From the NCBI RefSeq assembly GCF_001969265.1, contig NZ_CP019304.1, forward strand, positions 3,906,001 through 3,970,000: DNA of 64,000 nucleotides. Reading direction: 5' to 3'. Made by a program: the position numbers and the translations under genes. Each line of letters opens with the position of its first letter. The first letter of the stretch is position 1. The notes beneath the pieces are model-generated. The model was not told the origin of the DNA. It did not search any database and saw only the letters and a list, made by a program, of their open reading frames with translations. Positions 26,849 through 37,300 of this stretch are shown one piece after another. The DNA comes from Arthrobacter sp. QXT-31. GTDB lineage: Bacteria > Actinomycetota > Actinomycetes > Actinomycetales > Micrococcaceae.

Positions 26849-29800
26849 ATGTCGTCTGGGTCCAGCGTGGAGGATCAGTCCCGTTCAATCGAAGCTGAGG
26901 AAGGCTTTTTTGCGGACTACTACGAGCATCTGGCGGAGGAGGACGCGCGGGCTTACCCGCACGAGCTGCTGACGGCCCGGGCTGAAACCCACCGTGCAGT
27001 CGGTTTTGAACGCAAGCCGGGAACGGCCAACATATCCATCGTTCCCGAGGCCGACCGCAGCGTCGTATACATCGTCACCGACGACATGCCATTCCTGGTG
27101 GACTCCGTCAACGCTGAGCTGGTCCGGCAGAATTCGGCCATCCACCTCGTGCTGCACCCCATGTTCGTGGTCGCCCGCAACCGCGAAACCAACGAACTGG
27201 TCAAAGTGGACAGGGTCCCTTCCGGCTTCGGCATCTCCAGCGGCGACACCGCAGCGCTGCCTGTCCTTTCCCAGTTGATTGCCCAGGGCGACAACGCCTC
27301 CCACATGGAGTCCTGGATTGCGGTGGAGATCGGCCGGGCCAGCGACGAGGCTGCGGACAAGCTCCAGGAGGGGCTGGAACGCGTCCTCGGGGACGTCCGT
27401 GCCGCGGTCGAGGACTGGCCGAAGATGCGCAACAAGGCACTGCAGATCGCGCAGGACCTGGACAAGGTGGCGCATCCGGCGCAGATCGCCGAGCTGCGCC
27501 AGGCGCAGGATTTGCTTCGCTGGCTCGACGACGGCAATTTCACCTTCCTCGGCTACCGGGAATACGACCTGGTCAATGAAGAAGGCGAGGATGTCCTGGA
27601 GCTGCGCGAGGACAGCGGGCTGGGCCTGCTGCGGGCCCACCACGACACCCGCCAGGTGCAGCACCTCACCGACGCGGGCAGGCGCAAGGCCCGTGAAAAG
27701 CGTGCCCTGGTCATCACCAAGGCCAATTCGCGCTCAACCGTGCACCGTCCCGCCTACCTGGACTACATCGGGGTCAAAAGCTTCGACGCCGCGGGCAACG
27801 TCAACGGCGAACAGCGGTTCATCGGACTGTTCGCCACCAGCGCCTACACGGACTCCGTGCGGAATATCCCGATTGTCCGGGAAAAGGTCGAGGCCGTGCT
27901 GCGCGGCGCCGGTTTCCCGCCGGACTCACATTCCGGCAAGGACCTGCTGGGCATCCTGGAAACGTACCCCCGCGACGAGCTCTTCCAGATCGAGATTCCC
28001 GATCTCGCCGCGACGGCAACAGGAATCCAAAGGCTGCAGGAACGGCGCCGCACCCGGCTCTTCCTCCGGCCGGACATCTACGGACGGTTCATGTCCGCCG
28101 TCGTCTACCTCCCGCGTGACCGGTACACCACCAACGTCCGGCTGAGGATAGAGCAGGAACTCCGCGAGACGTTCCATGCCGAGTCCATTGACTATGAGGC
28201 GAGGATGACGGAATCAGCCCTCGCCCGCCTGTTCTTCCGGATCCGCCTGCCCAAGGGCCAGGACGTCAGCCACGTCAACACGGACGCGCTGGAAAAGCGG
28301 CTTGTCCGGGCTGCCCGGTCCTGGAGTGAAGGAATCGCCGAGGTACTGCGCGAGCGAAGCGCCGACGACGGTGCGAATGAACTGGCGGCCATCTGGGCCG
28401 AGGCCTTCCCGGCCAGCTACCGCGTCGACTATGAAATCGAAGATGCCCTCGAGGACATCGCACGGTTCGAACAGTACGGGGCCGAAGCCGAGCGCATGCT
28501 TGGTGCACGGCAGGAGCGGCCGGGCGTCCACGTGTACCTTCCCGAAGGCGCCGGCGCCACCCTCGAAGAGGATGCCCGAGTCAAGCTGTACATGCTGGAG
28601 CCCAAGAGCCTGAGCCAGATCCTTCCCTACTTCCACAACCTGGGGCTGGAGGTGCTGGACGAGCGGCCGTTCGAGATCGAGACCGCGGACCGCCGGGATT
28701 TCTTCCTCTACGACCTCGGGCTGAAATACCCGGCCGGGGTGGACCCGGTGTCCACGGGCCGGCTGCTGGCGGATTCCTTCGGCGCGGCCGTTTCCGGTGC
28801 CGTCGAATCCGACAGCTTTGACCGGCTGGTGCTCCGCGAGGGCATGACTTGGCGGCAGGTCATCGTGCTGCGGGCCTACGCGAAGTACATGCGGCAAATG
28901 GGAAACACCAACTCGTTTGAGTTCATGGCCGACACACTGCTGGCCAACCCTGAGGTCACGCTCGGGCTCGTTGAGCTGTTCGAGGCACGCTTCGACCCCA
29001 GCGTGCCCGAGGCCGAGCGGGCGAACAAGCAGGCAGCGGTCCGCACCCGGCTGGCCGCGTCGATCGAAAACGTCGCCACCCTGGACGCAGACCGCGTGGT
29101 GCGGACGTTCACGAACCTGATCGAATCGACGCTGCGCACCAACTTCTACCAGGACAAGCCGCACCTGAGCTTCAAGCTCAACCCGTCAGCCATCGAAGGG
29201 CTGCCTTTCCCGCGGCCCATGTTCGAAATCTGGGTTTACTCGCCCCGGGTGGAGGGTGTTCACCTGCGCTTCGGCAAGGTGGCCCGCGGCGGCCTCCGCT
29301 GGTCGGACCGGCGCGAAGACTTCCGCACGGAAATCCTGGGCCTGGTCAAGGCACAGACGGTCAAGAACGCCGTGATCGTTCCAACGGGCGCCAAGGGCGG
29401 GTTCTTCGCCAAGCGGCTGCCGGACCCTGCAAAAGACAGATCGGCCTGGATGGCGGAGGGTGTCGAAAGCTACAAGACCTTCATCCGCGGTCTGCTGGAC
29501 GTCACGGACAACCTCGTGACGGGAGCAGACGGCGAACGGCTTGTCCCGCCGTCGGACGTTGTGCGCCACGACGGCGACGACTCCTACCTGGTGGTCGCAG
29601 CGGACAAGGGCACAGCAACCTTCTCTGACATTGCGAACGGACTTGCCGCGGATTACGGATTCTGGCTGGGGGACGCCTTCGCTTCCGGCGGTTCGGTGGG
29701 CTATGACCACAAGGCCATGGGCATCACCGCCCGCGGTGCCTGGGAATCCGTCAAGAGGCACTTCAGCGAGCTGGACCTGGACACCCAGTCCGAGCCCTTC

Positions 29801-31702
29801 ACCGTAGTCGGCGTCGGTGACATGTCCGGGGACGTCTTCGGCAACGGCATGCTCCTGTCCAAGCACATCAGGCTGCTTGCGGCGTTTGACCACCGGCACA
29901 TTTTCCTCGACCCGAACCCGGACGAGGCAACCTCCTTCACGGAGCGGCAGCGGCTCTTCGGACTGCCGCGGTCGTCGTGGGACGACTACGACAAGAGCCT
30001 GATCAGCGAAGGTGGCGGGGTCTACCCGAGGCAGGCGAAATCCATCCCGGTCTCGCCGCAGGTACGCTCCGCGCTGGGCCTGCCCGAGGACACAACCCAG
30101 CTCAGCCCGCCCGAACTCCTGCGGGCCATCCTGCTCGCCCCCGCGGACCTGCTGTACAACGGCGGCATCGGCACGTACGTGAAGGCCAGTACCGAGACGC
30201 ACGCCATGGTCGGTGACAAGTCCAACGACGCCATTCGCGTGGATGGCCGTGACCTTCGTGTCAAGGTTGTGGGCGAGGGCGGAAACCTCGGGATGACCCA
30301 GCGCGGACGCATCGAAGCGGCGCTGCAGGGCGTCATCCTGAACACGGACGCCATCGACAACTCGGCCGGCGTCGATTGCTCCGACCACGAGGTCAACATC
30401 AAGATCTTCGTAGACCGGATGGTGGCGGCGGGCAAGCTCGACGCCGGCGAGCGTTCGGACTTCCTTGCCTCCATGACCGACGAGGTGGGGCGGCTGGTCC
30501 TGGAAGACAACGTTGACCAGAACATCCTGCTCCTGAATGACCGCCAGAAGGTCGCGGAATGGAGCCCGAGCTACGAACGCCTGATGGACTGGCTGGAGAA
30601 GAAGGCGGACCTGAACCGGGATCTGGAGGCGCTGCCCTCCACGGCCGTCCTTCGCGAGCGGCTGGAACAGGGCCAGGGCCTCACGTCACCAGAACTGTCC
30701 GTGCTGGCCGCCTACGCCAAGATCGAGCTGGCGACGGCCCTGCGCGACAGCGACCTGGCCGACGACCCCTGGTTCCGCGAAACGCTCCGGCAGTACTTCC
30801 CGGTCCAGCTCCGGGAGAAATTCGACGCCGAACTGGACACCCATCCGCTGCGCCGGGAAATCATCGCAACGGTCGTGGCGAACGACATGATCAACCTGGG
30901 CGGCATCACCTTTGCCTTCCGGACCATGGAGGAGACCTCTGCGAGCGAAGTGGCTGTGGCCAAGGCATTCGTTGCGCTGCGGGAAATCTATGAACTGGAC
31001 ATCATGGTGTCCGAGCTCAACGAGCTGCCTGCGTCGTTCCCCACCGAGCACTGGAGCACCGTCCACCTCGATATCCGCCGCCTCCTGGACCGTGCGGTGC
31101 GGTGGGTTCTTGCCCAGGGAAGTGCGTCACGGCCCATCGCCGATATCGTCGGCGAGTTCAAGTCCCCGATGGAACCCATGCGGGCCCGGCTGCTTGACTA
31201 CCTGCGCGGTGACGACCGTGCGCGCGTTGCCTCCTGGCTTGAGAAGGCACGGTCGTGGGGCCTGCCGGAGGACCTGGGCCACCGCTGGGCCGAACTGTTC
31301 GAGAGCTTCGTGCTGCTGGACATCGCGAAAATCGCGCACAGCCGCAAGGAACCCGTGGAGGACATCGCCCACGTTTACTACACGGTGTTCAACCGGTTCC
31401 ACGTGGACTCGCTCCTGGAACGGATCAGTTCCCTGCCGCGGCAGGACCGCTGGCAGGCCCTGGCCCGTGCCGCGCTGCGTGATGACCTTTACTCGACCGT
31501 CTCGGACATGACGACGGCGGTCCTGGACTCGACCGGTGAAGGCTTGTCCGCCGAGGATAGGCTGAGGGACTGGGAGCAGCTGAACGCGGAGCATTTGGGC
31601 CGCGCGAAGAGCATGTTCGATGAGGTCAACGCCCTCGAAGCGGACGACATGGCCTCGCTCTCGGTAGCATTGAGGCTCTTGAGGTCAATCGTCCGACGCT
31701 AG
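26849..31702 (+). CDS. NAD-specific glutamate dehydrogenase, large (L180-type)
   Basis: About 1617 residues; ATG 26849 lies 9 nt after GGAGG (GTG 26843 only 3 nt after, so less likely). Oxidises glutamate to 2-oxoglutarate with NAD+. N-terminal ACT-like regulatory modules (about 1-500), then the catalytic dehydrogenase core (about 700-1150): KVARGGLRWSDRREDFR near 809, GAKGGFFAKRLP with the catalytic Lys near 849, and VVGEGGNLGMTQRGRIE near 1139. A C-terminal helical domain completes the 180-kDa class. Monocistronic, and its stop lies 34 nt before pdtaS. The enzyme links nitrogen and carbon flow and is often a kinase target in actinobacteria; no kinase is seen here. Confidence 0.96.
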   Translation: MSSGSSVEDQSRSIEAEEGFFADYYEHLAEEDARAYPHELLTARAETHRAVGFERKPGTANISIVPEADRSVVYIVTDDMPFLVDSVNAELVRQNSAIHLVLHPMFVVARNRETNELVKVDRVPSGFGISSGDTAALPVLSQLIAQGDNASHMESWIAVEIGRASDEAADKLQEGLERVLGDVRAAVEDWPKMRNKALQIAQDLDKVAHPAQIAELRQAQDLLRWLDDGNFTFLGYREYDLVNEEGEDVLELREDSGLGLLRAHHDTRQVQHLTDAGRRKAREKRALVITKANSRSTVHRPAYLDYIGVKSFDAAGNVNGEQRFIGLFATSAYTDSVRNIPIVREKVEAVLRGAGFPPDSHSGKDLLGILETYPRDELFQIEIPDLAATATGIQRLQERRRTRLFLRPDIYGRFMSAVVYLPRDRYTTNVRLRIEQELRETFHAESIDYEARMTESALARLFFRIRLPKGQDVSHVNTDALEKRLVRAARSWSEGIAEVLRERSADDGANELAAIWAEAFPASYRVDYEIEDALEDIARFEQYGAEAERMLGARQERPGVHVYLPEGAGATLEEDARVKLYMLEPKSLSQILPYFHNLGLEVLDERPFEIETADRRDFFLYDLGLKYPAGVDPVSTGRLLADSFGAAVSGAVESDSFDRLVLREGMTWRQVIVLRAYAKYMRQMGNTNSFEFMADTLLANPEVTLGLVELFEARFDPSVPEAERANKQAAVRTRLAASIENVATLDADRVVRTFTNLIESTLRTNFYQDKPHLSFKLNPSAIEGLPFPRPMFEIWVYSPRVEGVHLRFGKVARGGLRWSDRREDFRTEILGLVKAQTVKNAVIVPTGAKGGFFAKRLPDPAKDRSAWMAEGVESYKTFIRGLLDVTDNLVTGADGERLVPPSDVVRHDGDDSYLVVAADKGTATFSDIANGLAADYGFWLGDAFASGGSVGYDHKAMGITARGAWESVKRHFSELDLDTQSEPFTVVGVGDMSGDVFGNGMLLSKHIRLLAAFDHRHIFLDPNPDEATSFTERQRLFGLPRSSWDDYDKSLISEGGGVYPRQAKSIPVSPQVRSALGLPEDTTQLSPPELLRAILLAPADLLYNGGIGTYVKASTETHAMVGDKSNDAIRVDGRDLRVKVVGEGGNLGMTQRGRIEAALQGVILNTDAIDNSAGVDCSDHEVNIKIFVDRMVAAGKLDAGERSDFLASMTDEVGRLVLEDNVDQNILLLNDRQKVAEWSPSYERLMDWLEKKADLNRDLEALPSTAVLRERLEQGQGLTSPELSVLAAYAKIELATALRDSDLADDPWFRETLRQYFPVQLREKFDAELDTHPLRREIIATVVANDMINLGGITFAFRTMEETSASEVAVAKAFVALREIYELDIMVSELNELPASFPTEHWSTVHLDIRRLLDRAVRWVLAQGSASRPIADIVGEFKSPMEPMRARLLDYLRGDDRARVASWLEKARSWGLPEDLGHRWAELFESFVLLDIAKIAHSRKEPVEDIAHVYYTVFNRFHVDSLLERISSLPRQDRWQALARAALRDDLYSTVSDMTTAVLDSTGEGLSAEDRLRDWEQLNAEHLGRAKSMFDEVNALEADDMASLSVALRLLRSIVRR

Positions 31703-31736
31703 GACAAAGTCCCGCCGTCGAAAAACTGGAGGTGCA

Positions 31737-33206
31737 GTGGCAATCTTTACGGACCCCATCAGGGAGCACGCTGATTTCGGGCCGGGGGATGCTGAGTGGC
31801 TGCACCTCCTGGTGGGCGACTGGCAGATGGTGGCCGATCTCGCGTTTGCCGACCTTGCCCTGTGGTTTCCCCATCCCGAGCATGGCTACGTCGCCCTGGC
31901 GCACGTCCGGCCCTCCACGACACATACGGTGTTCCACGCCGACTTCGTCGGGGAGGGCATCCGGTCGGACCTGCAGCCGCTGGTGGACAAGGCGTGGGAG
32001 AGCCGCACCATTGAGCGTTCCAGTGAGACGAACTGGAGCAGCGACATGGCCCTGCGGGTTGAAGCAGTGCCGATGGTCAGGAACGGCCGGACGCTGGCGG
32101 TGGTCACCTCGCACATGGACCTGTCCAGTTCGCGGATGCCCTCCAGGCTGGAGCTGACCTACCGCCAGTGTGCCTATGACCTGCTGCGCATGGGCACACT
32201 GGGCCTCTGGCCGGACTTCGCCTCGCCGACCGGTTCCCGCCGCGGCGCTCCGCGCGTAGGCGACGGCCTGATCCGGCTCGACGCCGAGGGCATCGTGCAG
32301 TACGCCAGCCCGAACGGCGTCTCGGCTTTCAGACGCCTCGGTGATGGCGAATCCCTGGAGGGCCGCTCACTGGCAGAGGTCACGGCGGGCCTGCTGAAGG
32401 ACCGCCGCATGGTGGACGAGACGCTGCCGCTCGTTGTAACCGGGCGGATGCCGTGGCGCAGTGAGATCGAATCCCGCGGCGTGAGCCTGTCGCTGCGCGC
32501 GATTCCGCTCAGAGACGAGCAGCAGCGGTTCGGGGCCTTGGTCCTATGCCGCGACGTATCCGAGCTGCGGCGCCGGGAGATGGAACTGGTCACGAAGGAC
32601 GCCACGATCCGTGAAATCCACCACCGGGTCAAGAACAATCTGCAGACGGTTGCGGCGCTGCTGCGCATGCAGTCCCGCCGGATGGTCAGCGACGAAGCAA
32701 AGCAGGGCCTCGAACAGGCCATGCGGCGCGTGGCAACGATTGCCCTCGTGCATGAGACGCTATCGCAGGGGCTGACTCAAAGCGTTGATTTCGATGAACT
32801 CATCGGACGCCAGTTCCGCCTGTCCGCAGAAGTGGCGTCGCCGTCCCAGCAGGTCCGGACGCAGCGGTCGGGCCTGTTCGGTGAGCTCCCCAGCGACTTC
32901 GCAACGCCGCTGGCGCTGGTGATCAACGAACTCGTCACCAACGCCGTCGAACACGGACTGGAGGGACGTACCGGCACGGTGTGGCTGCTCGCCGACCGCT
33001 CGGCGAACGAGGACGACGAGGAACTGCTCACTGTCACCGTGGCGGACGACGGCGTTGGACTGCCGGACACGCCGCATGTGGAGGGCCTCGGGCTTCAGAT
33101 TGTCCGGACGCTGGTCACGAGCGAACTCGGCGGCACCATCCAGTGGCAGCCCCGTGAGGGCGGCGGAACCGCGGTGCAGATTGTCCTGAGCCTGGCTAAC
33201 CGCTGA
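31737..33206 (+). CDS. pdtaS: Sensor histidine kinase, PdtaS type
   Basis: 489 residues, GTG with GGAGG 4 nt upstream. Soluble: no membrane helix. N-terminal GAF-like domain (about 1-145), PAS-like domain (about 170-280), then HisKA_2 with IREIHHRVKNNLQTVAALLR (His near 296) and HATPase_c (about 390-485: LALVINELVTNAVEHG, DDGVGLPDTP, GLGLQIVR). HWE/HisKA_2 kinases of this type phosphorylate the RNA-binding antiterminator PdtaR in mycobacteria. The convergent neighbour is whiB1, the same pairing seen in mycobacteria (Rv3220c/Rv3219). No pdtaR gene is in the window. Confidence 0.9.
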   Translation: MAIFTDPIREHADFGPGDAEWLHLLVGDWQMVADLAFADLALWFPHPEHGYVALAHVRPSTTHTVFHADFVGEGIRSDLQPLVDKAWESRTIERSSETNWSSDMALRVEAVPMVRNGRTLAVVTSHMDLSSSRMPSRLELTYRQCAYDLLRMGTLGLWPDFASPTGSRRGAPRVGDGLIRLDAEGIVQYASPNGVSAFRRLGDGESLEGRSLAEVTAGLLKDRRMVDETLPLVVTGRMPWRSEIESRGVSLSLRAIPLRDEQQRFGALVLCRDVSELRRREMELVTKDATIREIHHRVKNNLQTVAALLRMQSRRMVSDEAKQGLEQAMRRVATIALVHETLSQGLTQSVDFDELIGRQFRLSAEVASPSQQVRTQRSGLFGELPSDFATPLALVINELVTNAVEHGLEGRTGTVWLLADRSANEDDEELLTVTVADDGVGLPDTPHVEGLGLQIVRTLVTSELGGTIQWQPREGGGTAVQIVLSLANR

Positions 33207-33211
33207 CATGA

Positions 33212-33254
33212 AAAAGCGACGGCCGCGGACCAATGGTCCGCGGCCGTCGCTTTT
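33212..33254. terminator. Bidirectional intrinsic terminator between pdtaS and whiB1
   Basis: Perfect 20-bp stem: arms 33212-33231 and 33235-33254, AAT loop, with A run on the left and T run on the right, so it can end both the pdtaS and whiB1 transcripts. The strongest intrinsic terminator in the window. Confidence 0.9.
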
Positions 33255-33288
33255 AATTCCTGTGGCAGCTGTTTGCTGCAGTAACGCG

Positions 33289-33537
33289 TCAGGAAGCGCG
33301 GCGTGCCCGGGCTGCACGGCGCTTAAGCGCACGGCGCTCGTCCTCGCTCATGCCGCCCCACACGCCGGCATCCTGTCCGGACTCCAGCGCCCACTGAAGG
33401 CAGGTGTCAACTACCGGACAACGGCGGCAGACGCTCTTCGCTTCTTCGATCTGCAGCAGGGCCGGGCCCGTGTTGCCGACGGGGAAAAACAGCTCCGGGT
33501 CTTTGTCGAGGCAGGCCGCGCGATTACGCCAATCCAT
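33289..33537 (-). CDS. whiB1: WhiB-family Fe-S regulator, WhiB1 ortholog (WblE)
   Basis: 82 residues. Four cluster-binding cysteines C9, C37, C40 and C46 at exactly the spacing of mycobacterial WhiB1, then the GVWGGMSEDERR turn and a basic RRALKRRAARARR tail that contacts DNA. WhiB1 holds a [4Fe-4S] cluster that reacts with NO and binds region 4 of the primary sigma factor; it is usually essential. The start MDWRNRAACLDKDPELFFP matches the family. Convergent with pdtaS. The 230-bp upstream gap includes a CRP-like palindrome. Confidence 0.96.
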   Translation of the reverse strand: MDWRNRAACLDKDPELFFPVGNTGPALLQIEEAKSVCRRCPVVDTCLQWALESGQDAGVWGGMSEDERRALKRRAARARRAS

Positions 33538-33576
33538 GCTGATCAGTCACTCCATTCCTGGGAAGTCAATAGCCTT

Positions 33577-33592
33577 TGTGAAAAAATTCACT
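33577..33592. promoter_or_regulatory. Putative CRP/GlxR-type operator upstream of whiB1
   Basis: TGTGA-N6-TCACT, matching the CRP consensus TGTGA-N6-TCACA at 9 of 10 half-site positions, centred 47 nt upstream of the whiB1 ATG. In mycobacteria the CRP protein Rv3676 is known to control whiB1. Confidence 0.55.
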
Positions 33593-33609
33593 AGGGCTTA
33601 CATAGGAAA

Positions 33610-33627
33610 GGGGCCCTGCAGGGCCCC
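33610..33627. repeat. 18-bp perfect palindrome in the whiB1 upstream region
   Basis: Self-complementary GGGGCCC-TGCA-GGGCCCC. Shares its GGCCCTGCAGGGCC core with the palindrome at 44081-44096. Could be a hairpin or protein site; nothing more can be said. Confidence 0.5.
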
Positions 33628-33770
33628 CTTGGTCATCTGGATCAAGCGTTTCATGTTAACGCTGTGTAAACAAGGGGTAGTGGACTACGAAATCCGCCAG
33701 AAACGTGAGCGATGCATCACATCCACGGGCTGTCCCGCCGCGTGTCGACTATCTCGGGTAGTGTGCCAGT

Positions 33771-34271
33771 GTGTCAAGAGCCCCAAAAGACCCGTCCGGC
33801 CCGTTCTCCCACGACGGGGACAACAACGGCATCCCGGAGGAGGCGGCCCCGGCCAGCGCGGAGCCCTCAAACCCGGGCCGTCCCCGCGCGATCGCCGTGA
33901 TCTCCGCGATTGTGGCAGCTGAGGCGACCGCCTTGCTGGGGGCGGCGGCCTGGTACGGTTTCCAGCTCGTGACTGGCGCGCCCGTCATGTCGTTTTGGGG
34001 TGCTGTCTTCACACTCGGCCTGCTCCTGGCATTTGCGGCCTGGCTGTACGCCGTTGCGGTGTTCCTGTTCCGGGGTTTCCGCTGGCCGCGCGCCGGGGCA
34101 CTCGTGGCGCAGCTGTTCGTGCTGACGATCGGGTTCCCGACCCTCACCGGCGGGTTTCCCGTGGCCGGTGCCGCGATGCTGATCCCGGCCGCCACGGCTA
34201 TCATCCTGCTGTTCGACAAGCGTGTGATTAGCTTCGCCTCCCGCGCAGCTTCTGCACCACCAGCACTATGA
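33771..34271 (+). CDS. Small integral membrane protein
   Basis: 166 residues, GTG start. A hydrophilic N-terminal tail (about 40 residues, Pro/Glu/Ser-rich) precedes four probable membrane helices (about 43-64, 75-98, 112-127 and 131-150). The pattern AEATALLGAAAWYGFQLVTG and VLTIGFPTLTGGFPVAGAA is seen in unnamed actinobacterial membrane proteins. Not recognised as a known family; function unknown. Convergent with the FHA-FtsK gene, 51 nt apart. No clear ribosome binding site, so a few codons of the start are uncertain. Confidence 0.75.
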   Translation: MSRAPKDPSGPFSHDGDNNGIPEEAAPASAEPSNPGRPRAIAVISAIVAAEATALLGAAAWYGFQLVTGAPVMSFWGAVFTLGLLLAFAAWLYAVAVFLFRGFRWPRAGALVAQLFVLTIGFPTLTGGFPVAGAAMLIPAATAIILLFDKRVISFASRAASAPPAL

Positions 34272-34322
34272 CGCAGTTGGCGCCCTGACGCGGCTGGCGC
34301 CCAGCCCCCTGGCCCGGTTGTC

Positions 34323-37300
34323 TCACCCTGCAGTGCCCTCGTCCGGCCGCCTGCTCGGCATTTTGGCTCCATCTTCGGCCAGGGCCAGCTGGACTGGCAG
34401 TGCCGTACCGTCCGCCACGAGCAGGGCGCGTCCCGGCGGGGGATGGGAATCCGGCTCAATCCGCAGCCCGAAGATGTCGCCATCCAGGGGACTGCGGGGT
34501 GCGATGAGGACGCCCTTGCCGCCACTGCGGGCCGCGAGCGCCAGCGGGACGCGCTGCATCAGCGACTGGCTGAAAGCAGCGGAAAAAACTATTGCCCAAC
34601 CGCGGCTGTTCAGGTCCGCGAGATGCTGGTGGGCGGCGGCAGGCAGCAGGTCGGCGTCATCGACGAGGAGTATCGCGTCCCGGGGCAGGCGGCCTTCCAC
34701 GGCATCTTGGTGGACCTCAGTCCAGAAGCCGTCCGTTCCGGTTTCCTGGCCGGCCTGCAGCCACGCGGTCACCGACGGATTGAGCGCCGGCAGGGAGGCA
34801 AGGAATGAGGACTTGCCAGAACCTGCACTGCCCAGCACGGCAAGGACTGACCCTCTCGGCAGGCACACGGCGGCCGGTGCGGGTTCGTCCCCGCCCACGC
34901 CGACCACCAGGCGCGGTGAGGCTGTGCAAACGGGAGCCGTTGCGGGAACAGCCCCGGGTGCAGGGGCATCCGAATTTGAGGAATTGAGGCGGCGGGCGTC
35001 ATTATCGGGGCCGTCTGAGGCGGGAACGGCTGAAGCCTGCCCGGCTCCAGGCATCCGGGACAGTACGTCCGCCACTGAGAGCCGCACCGGAAGGGGATCC
35101 ACGCGGAAGGGCCTGACCTGCACCGGCCTCTGCGCCGCACCGCCGGCGGCCGTGCCTCCTCCGTGCCCGACGCGTCCGCTTCCCGGGACGAAAAGCTGGC
35201 AGACGGCCTGGCGCCCGGCGCACAGGGCGCCGGATGCGACGGCGCGCCCCGGAACCGGCGGAAGGTCTGGCATTTTGGGCCACGCCAGCCTGCTCTCGGC
35301 GCTGGCGCCCCGCGGGCAGTAGACGCGGTTGGGGATGGCCGGAAAGAACCGCGACGTTACGAGTTCGCGGTCGCCGGAGATCACGACGGTGATTCCGGCA
35401 GGGCGGCCATCCCTGACAATGTCCTGGAGATGGTCTTCGGCGCGGTTCAGAGGACCTGAGCGGAGGGCCGACAGCCACGAGCCCCAGCCGGAAACGGCCA
35501 GCACCAGCGCCGGACCAGGAGCTTCCGTAGGCCGGCTGAGCCGCTCGGACATTGCGGTGGCCAGGCGCTCCAGCAGGCGCACGCCGCGGCGGAGGTCGCG
35601 GAGGTTTACAAAGGATCCGGTGCGGTGTGCGCCGGCCAGGCCCGCCAGGGACCCGTCCGCATCGAGGACATAGAGGTGGCATTCGGTGGGATGGGTCAAG
35701 AGCTGTTGGACTGCCGTTGACAAGGTGCAGGCAGCATCGCCGGATCCCGCGCCGATCAGGGCCAGATGCCCATCAGTTCCGGGCCGCCAGCTGAGATCGG
35801 CGAGCCGCTGTTCGTCGGGCAGGTCCAGCAAACCGAGCCCGACAACCCAGTCACCGGTCATCCGCGGCACTGCGTCGACGGACACGGTGCCTGCAGGGAG
35901 GGGACAGTCAGGGAGGGGACCGCCAGGGACAGGACTTTCAGGGCCCGGGCCTTGCGCGGTGAGTGTTGCCACGTCAGCGGCTTCCACCAACTCGTCTGGC
36001 AAGGGTGGAGCCACCGGACGGCGCACCGCGCAACCGCCCATCCCGGCCCACAGCGCAGCAGCCAGCTCCACGACAGGCCTGGCAGTGTCGGACGGGGTCG
36101 CCGGCGCAGGACTGCTTCCGTCGACGAAAGGCAGCATGGCAAGCGCCTCGGTGGTCTCCAGCACGCTGAGGCAAGGCGAGGAGTCCCCGTTAACCGCGGC
36201 AAGTGACGCCGACTGGAACTCCTCCGCAGGTTCGGTTCCCCTCGCCAGGTAGGCCCGGCCGGGCCGGTTAACGGGTATTGCCGAGGCCGCTTCGGTGCCG
36301 ATGACATCGGCCGACTCGTGCGCGGACTGCACACGCAGGGCGATGCTGGTTGTGACGTTCGCGCGGATGTCCGAGGTGAGAGCCCCCTGTGGGCGCTGGG
36401 TCGCCATGATCAGGTGGATACCCAGGGACCGGCCGATGGCCGCAATCCTCATCAATTCGGTGAGGGTCTGCGGAGCGTCCTCGACCAGCACCCGGAACTC
36501 GTCAATGATGAGGATCAGCTGGGGGAGGGGCGGCCCGCCAGCCGGTGCCAGGCGATAGGCGGCCAGATCCGGGGCTCCGGCGGCTGCGAGAACTTGTTCT
36601 CGCCTGCGGACTTCTGCCCGCAGGGACACCACCGTACGCTCCAGCTCGCTGCTGGCAAGGTCCGTCAGCATGCCAACGCAGTGCGGGATACCAGTCAACG
36701 GACTGAGCCCGGACCCGCCTTTGAAGTCGAAGAAGAGGACATTGACGCGGTCCGGCGGATAGCACAGTGCGAGCCCGGCGGTCATGGTGCGAAGCAGCTC
36801 CGATTTCCCGGAACCCGTGGTGCCGGCAACGAGGACGTGCGGGCCGTCGGCCTCAAGGTCGAGGACGCGCACACCCCGGGCGGTGCGGCCCAGGGGAATG
36901 GTGAGTCCTGGCGCCAGCCTGCCCGCCGCCCAGCGCTTCGCCGTCGCAGCGGCTGACACGTCAAGGAGAACGTCCAGCCCGCAGCGTGCAGGCACGGCAT
37001 GACCGTCGGCCGGAACGTCAGGGAGGGACGGCCCATGGGTCCGGCAGTAGCGGTCGAAAACACCGGCCGGCACCAAGTCTGCGATAAAGCGCTGACACGA
37101 GTCCCGCATGCGAAGCACCGCTCCGCGCTCGCCGAGTTCAACGTCGGTCTCCGACGGCTGCTGTCCGGGCCCAGAGAGATGTAGCACCCGCCAGCCCAGC
37201 CCCCGCGCGGTTGCGATAACGCCTGCCTCCGCGGTGCCGGCTTCCGCACTGCCGAACAGCAGCAGTATGCGTGCCGTGCCCTTCCTGCCGGACGCGTCCG

